Positions 21,131 through 31,300 of a stretch of 64,000 nucleotides of DNA are shown piece after piece. The notes below the pieces were generated by a model that saw only the letters and a list, made by a program, of their open reading frames with translations, was not told where the DNA came from and did no database searches. The first letter of the stretch is position 1; each line of letters opens with the position of its first letter. Source of the stretch: Gracilariopsis chorda. Taxonomy: Eukaryota > Rhodophyta > Florideophyceae > Gracilariales > Gracilariaceae. The stretch is taken from NCBI GenBank assembly GCA_003194525.1, contig NBIV01000016.1:372001-436000 (forward strand). The letters run 5' to 3'. A program made the position numbers and the translations under genes.

Positions 21131-22711
21131 TCATCGAATATTCACGCTTCGAGTAAGACTGCGGGAAGACGAAAGGTCGCTCTTCCCAAAATGTCCAGAT
21201 TTGCTTCCAGAGCGTCCAGAATCATTGCCTGCGAAAACCTTCCAGAATCTAAGAGTTTCGTCAGCAGCTGCTGAAACAACGGTTTGACAATCAGGGCTGA
21301 TAGCCGTGTGAAGGACACGAGACGTGTGTCCTTTCAATTCTGCCATTCTTGCAAGGGACGGGTATTTCCACACTGTGAGCTGATTCTGCGAAAAGCCGTG
21401 GCTTGTAACCAGTTCCTTATCATGTGGAGACCACACAATGGAGCACACTTGCGACTTGGTGTCGATCGAATTCACGCATGCACCGCTAGCAGTGCTCCAG
21501 AAGCGCAGAGTACGGTCGGCAGTTCCGCCACCAGTGGCGAGCAAGTTGTTCTGCCATGGGCACCAGGCCAGCGCTTTGACAGCGGCGTTGTGTTGGTCGA
21601 ATCGGAACTTGGGCGTCCAGCGAGAGCCAGCATTTGTGCTGTCCCAGACGCACACGAGATTATCATTGCCGCCAGACGCCAATTGCGTTCCGTTCGGACT
21701 CCATTTGAGACCGCAAATCTCCTGGGTATGAGCGGCGAGCGTGGCGACATGGTGATTAGGAATGCGTACGTCATGGTTATGAATCTGACTGTCTCGCGAT
21801 CCAGACGACAACAAAGGGCCGTTCCAGGCAAGAGCGCCAACTCGTCCGGAATGTGATCGCATCCTACGAGTGCAAGCCATCTTCTCAACGTCCCAGATCT
21901 GGACGACGGTACTGTTGGTTCCGACGGCGAGGTAGTTTCCTTCTGGTATCCAGGATACGGATGTAATGCAGTCATCAGCAGGTGTTTCGCAAAGCTGTTC
22001 TATTCTTCCAGTGTCGGCATTCCAGAGGTAGACACTTTCAGCCAGCGCGACAGCAAGAGTGTTGTTCGAACCCCAGTCAACAAGGTTGAGGTAAAAGTCC
22101 TCGAGAAGACCGGGGGCATCGAGGATTTTCTCAGGCGCCTGTGGGATGTGTCGGAATTTGTTTCGTCGAACGCGCGATCCAAAGGAGTTTTGATTATAGA
22201 GCACGCGATGAGGATTGAGATAACCTTCCTTCGCCGCTGGAGCCTTGTCCCCGAAGGCGAGAATCTTACTGTTGGGCAAGTCATTGCGCATGAAATCGGA
22301 CGAAGCAGAGGGCGGAATGTCCAACAAGGACGAAGCAAGCACGGCGGAATATTCGGAGGACGCGTTTTGTTTGTATCGATTGGCGTGTTTTTCGGTGGAG
22401 GAAGGCGACGACACGGGGTCTGTGGTGGTGGAAGGGCGTTGCCCATTCTCTTTACCAGATTCAAAAGTGAGGTGCATGCGACAGACATCCATATTCATTG
22501 CCTTCCTGTTCGGGATGAAGCGGTCGCCGGACGGGGTCTTTGATCTCTTTGCGGACTTTGGCGTCTTGGACTTGGATCTTCCCGGAGTGACGGAAGCAGA
22601 TGAAGGGCGATTGACATGCTGCGATGACTCCAGCGCTTTTCGCTGCCATCTAGGCAAAGGGCCGGACGAAACGGGTGCGCAGAAGTTGCTGAAGTCTTCA
22701 AAATCGTTCAT
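21131..22711 (-). CDS. CDC20: CDC20/Fizzy, APC/C co-activator
   Basis: A 526-residue WD40 protein that recruits and activates the anaphase-promoting complex. Recognisable elements are the N-terminal PLPRWQRKA, the C-box DRFIPNR (about 63-69), a KEN box in ESGKENG (about 82-84), a Mad2-binding-like motif KILAF (about 150), and a seven-bladed WD40 propeller (about 205-495) with repeats such as ISPDCQTVVSAAADETLRFW. The protein ends in Ile-Arg, the IR tail that docks on APC/C. The Mad2-type motif and KEN box argue for Cdc20 rather than Cdh1. It starts at an ATG at 22711, behind a C-rich leader, and is divergent from the Sld2-like gene with a shared 765-bp promoter region. Single exon and apparently complete. 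Confidence 0.95.
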   Translation of the reverse strand: MNDFEDFSNFCAPVSSGPLPRWQRKALESSQHVNRPSSASVTPGRSKSKTPKSAKRSKTPSGDRFIPNRKAMNMDVCRMHLTFESGKENGQRPSTTTDPVSSPSSTEKHANRYKQNASSEYSAVLASSLLDIPPSASSDFMRNDLPNSKILAFGDKAPAAKEGYLNPHRVLYNQNSFGSRVRRNKFRHIPQAPEKILDAPGLLEDFYLNLVDWGSNNTLAVALAESVYLWNADTGRIEQLCETPADDCITSVSWIPEGNYLAVGTNSTVVQIWDVEKMACTRRMRSHSGRVGALAWNGPLLSSGSRDSQIHNHDVRIPNHHVATLAAHTQEICGLKWSPNGTQLASGGNDNLVCVWDSTNAGSRWTPKFRFDQHNAAVKALAWCPWQNNLLATGGGTADRTLRFWSTASGACVNSIDTKSQVCSIVWSPHDKELVTSHGFSQNQLTVWKYPSLARMAELKGHTSRVLHTAISPDCQTVVSAAADETLRFWKVFAGNDSGRSGSKSGHFGKSDLSSSRSLTRSVNIR

Positions 22712-23476
22712 ATTTCCTCCAAAAGGTGGACCCTAAGGGGAGTGAGTGTAGAGCGTGAAAGGTGAGAATACAGAGTGGTGACACGAGTGCAATGCACGTC
22801 GCGGGGGGGGTGGGGGGGGGTGGGGCGAACGGGAGAAGAAGCGAACGAATGTTCGTGCAGAAGCTGAGGAAGGAGATGCTGCGAGAACATCGGGCGGCTT
22901 TAAGTACGGGTGCGAAAACGAGAAGGTTTCCGCGACGGGAAGCACACTGCGAGCGGAAGAATGCAGCCGTAAACGGATCGAAGCGCACAAGTAACGGTCA
23001 TTATGACCACGGATGAGGGTTAACTCTACTGCGCGCGATGCGCGCCGTGAACGGCCGCTGAGGTGGCGTCAGAAGGTACAACCAATCGCGGCACCGACAC
23101 TCCCGCCACAACGGACCACTGCGCACGTGGCCACGTGTACACGCGGCGCACTGCACGTTTCGAGCGCGCGAGCTGCGCAGCAACTGGTGATCGCTATCGC
23201 TACCTGGCGCGACGCGATTGGTGGCTGGGAATGGGCGGTGGCGGAACGGCAACGCGATTGGGCCACCCAGCGGCGAGGCCGACGCCACATATTTTGAGCA
23301 TAGCCAATGCGCGAATGCAAGTCGCCCGCTCTCCGTTCGCTCCTCTCGCCATATCTCCGAGCTGCTCACCCGCCGTGCTCCGTTGCCACAACCCTCCCGC
23401 CCGAGTGCCAGAGCCCCGTCACGCGCCTGCGCCATCGCTCCTTCGCATCCGTCCCTCATCTCCCTCCACCCTCACT
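22712..23476. promoter_or_regulatory. Divergent promoter region, CDC20 / Sld2-like
   Basis: 765 bp between the two start codons. Next to CDC20 there is a G-tract zone (about 22801-22826, C-rich on the coding strand). The middle has a 14-bp palindrome with two G-boxes, CACGTGGCCACGTG (23124-23137). The half nearer the Sld2-like gene has three exact CCAATCGCG boxes and one variant. The open frame extending across here from 23063 is probably not translated. Confidence 0.6.
23082..23313. promoter_or_regulatory. CCAATCGCG box array
   Basis: CCAATCGCG occurs at 23082-23090 (+), 23213-23221 (-) and 23253-23261 (-), with a variant CCAATGCGCG at 23304-23313 (+). The two minus-strand boxes are exactly 40 bp apart. 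CCAAT is the NF-Y site, and multiple CCAAT boxes are typical of animal mitotic promoters including Cdc20. Use here is inference. Confidence 0.55.
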
Positions 23477-24034
23477 ATGAATTCCACTTCTACCTCCAGA
23501 AGACAGCGTCCATCCACCTCCCTCGCTTTCTCCCCCGTCGCTTTCTCCGCCTTCCTGGGACATGGAACGCTTGCGCAATCCAACCACCCCTTCGCAAAGC
23601 TCGCCCAACACTCTTGCTCTTGCGCAGCGCCCTCCGCCGTTCTGGTTGACAAGCCGAAGAACGCCACTAAAAACGCACCGCCCGTTTCTAAAAGAACCGC
23701 CCGGCTAATGGTGGCCGCTTTGCCCAACACAATCCCAGCCCCTCCCGCCACACCAGCACGTACCTATCGTTACGCCCCAGTACCCGCTCCGAAACCACAC
23801 GAGATTCTCCGCCCGAAACGCGGTCGTAATTCGCGACGGCGAACAAGGGAGGCCGAGTATTTTCGTCGATACATGTATCTCAGAAGGCAATTGAAGCCAT
23901 GGAGCGACGATTTTCGACGAAAGCATGGACGAACGCCGAGTCTTATCGACGTTCATGCCTCGGATGTGCCCGGTTTGTTGGACAGGTTTGTCGAGTATTT
24001 GGACGCGCTTGAATCTTTGCGGGTCGACGTCTAG
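23477..24034 (+). CDS. Short protein with Sld2/RecQL4-N-like motif
   Basis: A predicted 185-residue protein from the ATG at 23477 (MNSTSTSRR). The first 110 residues are Ser/Pro/Ala-rich and disordered. The C-terminal 65 residues hold a basic run (RPKRGRNSRRRTREAEYFRRYMY) and then LRRQLKPWSDDFRRKHGRTP with a following LxDVHASD. This resembles the LK..L..WE..F...HGR.P...D signature of Sld2/Drc1 and the RecQL4 N-terminus, which help load Cdc45/GINS at replication origins. The protein has no helicase domain. The position next to CDC20 and near DP supports a cell-cycle role. The frame is open upstream to 23063, but that part reads through promoter-like sequence. The motif match is by eye, so the family call is tentative. 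Confidence 0.55.
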   Translation: MNSTSTSRRQRPSTSLAFSPVAFSAFLGHGTLAQSNHPFAKLAQHSCSCAAPSAVLVDKPKNATKNAPPVSKRTARLMVAALPNTIPAPPATPARTYRYAPVPAPKPHEILRPKRGRNSRRRTREAEYFRRYMYLRRQLKPWSDDFRRKHGRTPSLIDVHASDVPGLLDRFVEYLDALESLRVDV

Positions 24035-25026
24035 ACATGACGCTGTTTCGATGCCACCCGCCGACCACAATTTGCATTGCGCCGTTGTGTCCACTGTTTT
24101 GGCCGCTCTGGTGAACCTTTGTATTCGCTCTGAGCGTTGAGGACACAACTCTCTTTTTTTGTCACCGTAACAGTCTTTCGCGTCTCCGCAGCTTCTCGTA
24201 CCCGCACCGTACAGCACTGCTCTATAGTTGTTCTTTTCTGCAACTCTGCGCTTGTGCATACATTCCCTCATTCTATGCAATTGATAACGTGCAAACCTAG
24301 CTCAACTCCAATGCATTAGTATGGAGAACGGAAAACGAAGTCACTTCCGATCAGTCCTTTATTCAATGTAAACACTAAAGTTACACTCACACAACTGAGG
24401 TCGTTTTGCCCCCACTTCTACTCCGTGTCCTGTTTTCGAACAACACTGGCCTCATTTTGGATATCCGTAAACTTTAAACTTGTAGATCAACGAGAAAAAG
24501 CTTCCTTTATCAGGAGTTCACCCCCCAACGCTGTCTACCCTTGATAAAATTACCCCTGCAGATGGCTTTGCAGTAACGTTTAAGAACAGCGGACTGTAAG
24601 CTCAAGCTCGATGCATAATCAAGCTCAGTTCGTGCGTTCACAGTTTTGCACCTCGTGCGGAGCGTGGAGAATCTCCACTGGAGATCAGGACTGATGCCAG
24701 CATCCCACGTGTGCAATCTATCAATGAAACGAACCGACATCTTGGCACCTCCCGCGACATCCCCCACCATTTCAACAAACGTCTCTCTCTCTACCATTCC
24801 TATCCTACCAAGGTCACGACTCGGAGCATCTAAAGTGTTGTAGGACTGGATACCACGCACCTCGGTGCACAGATCAAAGAAATCAAATACTGCCAGCAAG
24901 AGAGTTCAGCATCAAACTTCAAGCTATAATTTTCATAGCGCCATATCGGAACGAGTGCCCCAGCCAGCAAAGTCAAGACACCAAAGGTTGGTCAAAACAG
25001 AAGCTTTAGGACCCTGAAACTGCATC
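24035..25026. other. Spacer with no supported gene
   Basis: A 129-residue frame on the minus strand (24510-24899) begins without an ATG. Its composition is not implausible, and it could be an exon, but nothing supports it. Confidence 0.4.
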
Positions 25027-25674
25027 ATGTTCGCCTTTACTCCATTTCATTCTCCAGCACTGAGTTCGAAGCGCACGTACGGCACAGTATCGGCGCGAGT
25101 TTGCGCTGCTCGCCCATTCCATATTTGTCGTTCTAAACCAAACCCACGGTTTTTCGCAGCTGCATCAGGATGGGCCGAAACAAGGCTGAAAATTCCACAC
25201 TTGCGAACCAACACCAGATCCCACCCTGATCTACCGGGTGTATGCTTTGAGCAAGCACCACTAATTACAACCGATGATCTTTTCAAAATTATCCGAGGCG
25301 AGACCCCAGACGAATGGGTTAATGAGATTGTCCGAACTCTTCTCGGATGGCAGCAGCTTGATGACGGGTCTTGGAATGATGATCAAGTTAAATCTGCATG
25401 GAAAGAAATATACCCAGATGGCCCCCCAGATTTTATTGGGAGCGTCGACGACTATTCTCCCGCCCGGGATCGCCCAGTGAAGATAGCAATGCAAAGATTG
25501 ACTCGATCGATTCCGCCAGACTACAAACAGAGCATTAGAGAAATCTTGGGTCCTTTGGGTTTCCGTGGGTGGAAAGTGGAGGAGCTGACTCCAAATAGAA
25601 CACGACGTGCAACAGCCGTCAACTGGATATTATACTGGTATCGAGTTCACCATCCCGATTATCAGTGGTCTTGA
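25027..25674 (+). CDS. Hypothetical protein, probably plastid-targeted
   Basis: 215 residues from an ATG at 25027. The N-terminus (about 1-60) is rich in Ser, Arg and Ala with phenylalanines near the start (MFAFTPF) and no acidic residues until about residue 50. This is typical of plastid transit peptides in algae with primary plastids, where an N-terminal Phe is common. The remaining 150 residues form a soluble, Trp-rich domain with LFKIIRGETPDEWVNEIVRTLLGW, then DPPDFIG-like and IREILGPLGFRGWKVEEL segments, ending TAVNWILYWYRVHHPDYQW. I do not recognise the family. The gene is convergent with the phosphoesterase, with only 67 bp between stop codons. Confidence 0.7.
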   Translation: MFAFTPFHSPALSSKRTYGTVSARVCAARPFHICRSKPNPRFFAAASGWAETRLKIPHLRTNTRSHPDLPGVCFEQAPLITTDDLFKIIRGETPDEWVNEIVRTLLGWQQLDDGSWNDDQVKSAWKEIYPDGPPDFIGSVDDYSPARDRPVKIAMQRLTRSIPPDYKQSIREILGPLGFRGWKVEELTPNRTRRATAVNWILYWYRVHHPDYQWS

Positions 25675-25741
25675 AAGCATTCCGGAAGCATTCTGGGTGA
25701 GCTCGTATTCACGGCTGCCAGTGGTTTCGGCTCATATTGAT

Positions 25742-27121
25742 TTAGCGAGTTTCAGCATGAACTTCAACCGCAGCCGCTGATGAACTGCCAGACATTGCTA
25801 ACCCACTATATAAACTCGTACTTTCCCGGATTTTCCCGTCTGATGTGACCCAGATTTCTTCAGCGAAATCGACGTACCCCCCTTCTCCTATCTGTACAAG
25901 ATGGAAGTTACGAAGGCTTCTTCTCGTCACCGGATCTACGGTATGACGTGGGAAAATTGCTGTATTTAACATTAGAGTTTCGAAGCCAGTATTTCGGTCA
26001 GGCTCTGTCTTAACCATTGTTCGGTTACCACTTCCTTTAAAGAGGGTCTTGTGCATGTGTCCGAAAACGACCAGCGGAACCCTCTTGCCCAGATTCCGTG
26101 CTTCTTCAATGGCGACTCGTAAATCGGCATCACCAAAGTCGCCGCCAGGTACCTCACCCCAGTCCTTCCCGCAAGGGTCCCAAGGTTTGTCTCCCAACTC
26201 TGTGGGCCCATTATGGCTCAAGAAAACGACCCCGTCATTCTCAGCAGTCATGACAGCTTGAATCATTTTGTTGATTGAGTGCTTCAGGTTAAACACCCCA
26301 ACGAAGTCTCGAAAGAATGTTTTGTACTTCCAATACGGGCCACCCGCCGAAAAGCTTCGGCCTCCACATACTGAGAAAGGTATGTTGTCAAAACTTACGC
26401 TTCGATATGAAACATCGTAGCACCGTAGCATTTCAATCTGATCTGAAACTCTACATGTCGTGGACTTGTCATAAGGCGCTCGACGACAACCACCGTTTGA
26501 TGCCGTAAAGAAAGCATCATGATTCCCAAACACGGTCCCAACTGCAAAACTGACGTCATCTGCTAGATCGGCGATTCGTCGAGTAATTCGAACATCTTCA
26601 TCCCCGTAGTCTCCAACAAAAAGTGCCACATCTGGTTTAAGGCTTCTCAGCGCCATTTCGTCTTCTTCGTCCCACTGACCATGAATATCACCCACACATA
26701 TCAGTCGTACAGGTCGCCGCTGCTTTGCAGCCTGTTTTACAGAATTACATGATACTGGGACTGACGATGAGGTTGTCCTCGTACGCTTGCATGTCGAGTG
26801 TTCATTGCTGTTTCGCACCGTCCAGCATTTTCGCGTCAAGACTGTTCTGAGACGCCACTGAGAACTTAGAAATGCTAATGTCTTCATGTTTGGCAAGTTA
26901 GTGCGGCAGGGCTTTTCGTCAGTGTTCCTTTCTTGTCTGCTTCCGTATGGAGAGAGCTCCTCTGGGCAAAGAGATAAGACGACAGCAGATGCTAATGACA
27001 AAGACCCGAGTATCGCCAAGATGGATAGAATTCCGCACGCTAAAACTCTTATTATGGTTCGCTCTGTAGCACTCTTCGAAGAAATTAATCTTTGATCTCT
27101 CCTTCTCACCGCGAGTCGCAT
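25742..27121 (-). CDS. Calcineurin-like metallophosphoesterase
   Basis: A 459-residue protein with the metallophosphoesterase motif series: GDIHGQWDEED (about 143-153), FVGDYGDEDV, GNHDAFF, then FLSHNGPTELG and FGHMHKTL. These supply the Asp, His and Asn ligands of a two-metal site. The pattern resembles a phosphoesterase family shared by cyanobacteria and plastid-bearing eukaryotes (TIGR04168-like, from memory). The long N-terminus contains a hydrophobic segment (about 24-50). A second ATG at 26887 (residue 79, MKTLAFLSSQWRLR) opens a Ser/Arg-rich, transit-peptide-like stretch, so two translation starts are conceivable. The substrate is unknown. The reading frame is intact and intronless. 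Confidence 0.85.
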   Translation of the reverse strand: MRLAVRRRDQRLISSKSATERTIIRVLACGILSILAILGSLSLASAVVLSLCPEELSPYGSRQERNTDEKPCRTNLPNMKTLAFLSSQWRLRTVLTRKCWTVRNSNEHSTCKRTRTTSSSVPVSCNSVKQAAKQRRPVRLICVGDIHGQWDEEDEMALRSLKPDVALFVGDYGDEDVRITRRIADLADDVSFAVGTVFGNHDAFFTASNGGCRRAPYDKSTTCRVSDQIEMLRCYDVSYRSVSFDNIPFSVCGGRSFSAGGPYWKYKTFFRDFVGVFNLKHSINKMIQAVMTAENDGVVFLSHNGPTELGDKPWDPCGKDWGEVPGGDFGDADLRVAIEEARNLGKRVPLVVFGHMHKTLFKGSGNRTMVKTEPDRNTGFETLMLNTAIFPRHTVDPVTRRSLRNFHLVQIGEGGYVDFAEEIWVTSDGKIRESTSLYSGLAMSGSSSAAAVEVHAETR

Positions 27122-28397
27122 GAAGTGGACAGGTCCTTCTAAGTCACGAGTATGTGCAAAACTGAACCTCTCTCAAATATACTAGAAACACTGGGTCGAT
27201 GCTGTCTTGGACGAAGATTTGGGTTCGTTGGGGAACTTGATCAGCAGAGCAGTAGATGTCCACCTTCGTGATCACATGGGTCAGTTCTTCACACGGAGAA
27301 ACAAAAGTAACCTTGCCCGGTGGACAGCCGCGTGTCTCTTGGCTCTTGGGCTAGCGATTTGTTGTGCTCATGATGCTGAGCAGCTCTTCTGATGAACAAA
27401 AGAACGAGACCTTTATTTCGGATTTTTGGTTTGTCTATCATAGTACCCGTCTGATGAACGCCGTAACATCTCATTGTGTGGTCTTGTACGGTAGCATTGC
27501 TACCGTAGCAACATCGACCAATCAGAAAAGGAGTTCAAATCCGCCGAACGTCGCAGCTGCGTAATTTCGAAGACGTTCGAGATAAGGATAGCGAACGTAT
27601 GGATAGCGAAAGTATGGATAAGGGTTAGCGGTTAACAAGGTTAGCAATCCTAACCCTGTTGCCCTTCGCACCCGAGTTAACCTGTCATTAAGCGGGAGTT
27701 TGGGTGACTTCACAGAAGGAGGCAGCGAACCAGAATTCCTCTTGCCCCCTGACCCGCCACATACCAGGGGTACTGTACAGCGATTACCGTACTCGAACTT
27801 TGGACAAGGCAAGCACACAACAAAGATTATACGCAGAAAGTGGTATGACACAAAACTATTGCAAAATCGAAGGGACATGACGGAGGACTCTTGAGTTCAA
27901 TTTACCATCACTGTCTAATCAGTTGCGAAATCGATACGAGTACGTTCATCAAGGTCGTCAGCTTCGAAAGATCTTGAGATGGTGTTACATCTATTACATA
28001 GTTTCTTTTGCAAGGGTAATGAGACATATCTCGGGTCTCCTTGAGGCCTGTATTTTTTCCACAAAAATTCGGGAAGTACCAACTCGTGCTCGTAGTTACA
28101 TCTGATTGTCTAACCTACTACGGTTACATGTTCTCTGCTCTGGTGCCTTTCGATTACGAAACATGGAATTACTTCTGTTCAAAGTGTCGAGCCTCGAACA
28201 GTAGTTCTGCCAATGGCTACGCTTCCCCGTCGTACACAATCCCAGAAAGACACCCCGGAGCAATGATAACTAAAAAGTTACCTACAATACCTATCCATTT
28301 TCCATTCCCAATATGTGCAACATTCCGGATCCTCGGCGACATATCAAAGAAATATATAGTACATGGCAGCAGAAACGGACGAATTTTAACTAACTTC
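27122..28397. other. Spacer with degenerate short repeats
   Basis: No supported gene. At about 27575-27665 there is a degenerate 15-bp tandem repeat around GGATAGCGAACGTAT, followed by GGGTTAGCGGTTAAC-like sequence related to the dispersed GGTAGACCGCTA motif family. Confidence 0.45.
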
Positions 28398-31300
28398 TCA
28401 GACCGGTAGCTGTGTAACCTCATCGCCCTCCAAGAAGCCTTTCATCTCATTACGCGCCGTGTCCAAGTAGGATGCGTTTCTGGTATCGAGCGGGTTCAGC
28501 ATCACTCCCTTTGCAAACCTCTCTATAGACAGCTCGAAGTACTTCTGAATGTCAGCCTTCTTGTCCCTCTCGAAGGCAACATAGGATCTCGCGAGATAAA
28601 GGTATGCCAATCCGCCATTGTAGGCCGCAACTTGAGCGTTCGGATTGATTTGCAGTAATCTGTCGAACTGCTGCGCTGCTGCATACTGATGGTGAACGGC
28701 TACTTCATGAGAGCTAAGAGCCCCAAATAAAGCGTTACAGAGTGCACTGTTGAACAATGCCTTTTCGTTGTTTGGTAGAGCTTTGACACAGCGAGTAAGA
28801 TATTCCAAAGCTTTCCAAGTCAACCAACGAGCCCTTTCATCTCGCAAATCGAGCTTTGCCCAAACAACAAGACATTCTCCCAGAGCTGCCTCAATTTCCA
28901 TTCGAAGAACACTCAGCCTTAGGCACTCTTCCAAAATCGTCTTGGCCTGTTTCAAGAAAGACGAAGCTTCCGAAATTGAGATACCTTCCTTTCGACCTTT
29001 CTCAATAAGTTCATGCGCGTTTGTCACTTTGTTGGAAACAATTTTCACGATTGAACTTGGAACATTGGGCTTGTAGCGTGTGTTGCTGGATTTCTTCACC
29101 TTCTCTTGATCACCGAAGGGGGCCTTCAATGACAGGCCCTCTTCGTGAGTCGCTCCATTGACTCTCGCTTCAGCCTGTGAATCGCGCTCTGCTGTTGTAT
29201 TGCTCGTGGGCAGACTCTGGACCTCTTGCTCCTGTACGTCTGTTTCCAAGGAATGATTTGATCGTTCTGCACGGCTGCTTGCGTCTTCAGAATCTGTCCG
29301 TTCATTTTCAAGGCTTCCGTTTGTATTTGCCGTGTTACATTCACCTTCTTCTGTATCAAAGGTCTCGGGGATACCTCGTACGTCAACACTGCTGGATATT
29401 CCGTCTGCTGTCTCACTTCTGGTTTGGTTGAGACTTCCGTCCTCATCCAAAGTTGCGGGCTCAACTGCACCTTTCTGATATCCCGAAGACATGTCTGCGG
29501 ATTGAGGTTCTGATGGTACAGGAAGTCTAGGGCGTGGTATCGTTTTCGTTTTCCCGCCGTCCTTTCGTTTCCAAGATGACTCTTGCAACCATTCCATGTA
29601 GCTTTCACTAGATCTTGTCCGATTGGGTGAAAAAGATTGACTATCCAGGCCCTGGTGTTGCCCGGAAGCTTTTGGCACTCTTAAATTTCCACCGCTCTCT
29701 TGCTTCCCTTCGATGGCGGATTTATCAGTTTCAGGAACGTTCTCGTTCAGCTCCTCTTTCTTAAACGTTCTGACGTCTTTGTCCTCGTCTGCAGAGTCTG
29801 ATTCTTGAGCGGAACCCTTCCCGTCAGGAAACAGTTCGTTCTCGGTTATTGTTTTGTGTATGGTAGAGCTGTCTGTACTTGCGATGCCGCCCTTCTCAAA
29901 TTCACCTCGTGAGAACGAGAAAACAGCTTCCGCTGGTGCTTCCGACATTCTTAGAGCTTTCTCTGGCCCTCCGGGGGTTGGGGCCGACTGCAACATCCGA
30001 GACCCTTTACCACTAAACCCCCCGTCTGCTGGCAGTCCTTCAAGAGCTTCGTTCTTCTCTTCTTTTGAAGCATCACTTCCAAGCGGATTCGAGGGCCATT
30101 CTTTAATCAATGACTCCTTGCTACCCCGAAGCAATTCTTGGTAGACCACAGAATTGCGTCCCAGGTTTCCGCGATTTCGTAAGCGCCTTTGCCACAATCG
30201 CTGCTCAGAATCATCGACGTTATCCTCTGAAAGAGCATCTTGTTCACCTGCAGAAGCTCTACCGGTCATCTTTTGCAGTTTCTCACGAAGCATTTTTGAG
30301 ACGTTTTCAACGCGAGCAACTCGACGGTTAGCATCATCTGCAGACAGTTTTAATCCCTCTTTCTCTCTCGTGCGGTCGAGTAATTCCTCTTCCAGCTCCA
30401 TACTGCGTGCTTCAGCACGGTCTAAACGATTGGTGAGCTCATCCAGATGAACGATGCGAATCTGAGCAATGGCAAGCTCCTCTCGAGCCGTTAGCTCACG
30501 GAATGATGCATCTTGGGCGTCTTTTCGAGCTTTGTCTGCATTGCGCAGCGTTTCTTCGTACATGAACTGCAAGTTCCGTAGCTGTTGCTTTAAACTCGCG
30601 TTCTCACGCTCGTAGAGATTGAGGCGAGCTTTCAAGGTCTCTAATTCTTGGAGCGTGGCATATGGTACTTCAGGACGCATTTGATCACGACGCTCTAGTT
30701 GATCTCTAAGAGACAATACAGACGCATCGAGAGATGAAACAGCTTGAGAGACGACAGTATTCCGCGTGTCCTCTCGCTCCAAAGAACTCTTTTGGAAGTG
30801 ATCAAGGTCGGAGCGAAAAGAAACGAATTCTTCTACAATAGCTTGTCGGATCAAGGACTCCGCAAAAGCAGTTTTCAACTCCGTATCAACGTCAGGTGGC
30901 CCAGAAAGCCATTCGCTTGACGGAGCGTCCTTGGTGCCATCGTTGAGCCTTGCCGTGGTCGGGCCACACTCTTTGAAGCGGGTAACAATGAAGTAGAGCT
31001 GCGGTACGGCCATGAAAGAGAACAAGTACACGAAGAACTTGCGACGTGCTTGAATGGATATGGTAGCACCAACCGCGAGTATAACGAGCTGCACTACAGC
31101 TTCTGCAATTGTGCGCCAAGGAATCTTCAAGGTCGTCCGATGTCTCTGCGTTTCTTGAGGAAGATCAGCGGCCTTCTGTGCAACACAAAGTGGCATTATT
31201 TGGATTCGGGTGTGCTTTCTATTCGATGGTACAGCCATTGTTCTAATCAGACCCGAATGAATGCCTCGAAACGAACAATGCTTCAACGAGAACCGTAGCT

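Noticed and set aside
23063-23476. 138-codon extension upstream of the Sld2-like protein
   Set aside because: It runs through CCAAT boxes and a G-box palindrome in the shared promoter; its composition is unlike the protein that follows.
24510-24899. 129-residue minus-strand frame
   Set aside because: No ATG start (TTG), immediately preceded by a stop, no domain. It could be an exon but nothing supports it.
27525-27550. GAGTTCAAATCC, similar to a tRNA B-box
   Set aside because: No matching acceptor stem or A-box at the right distance.
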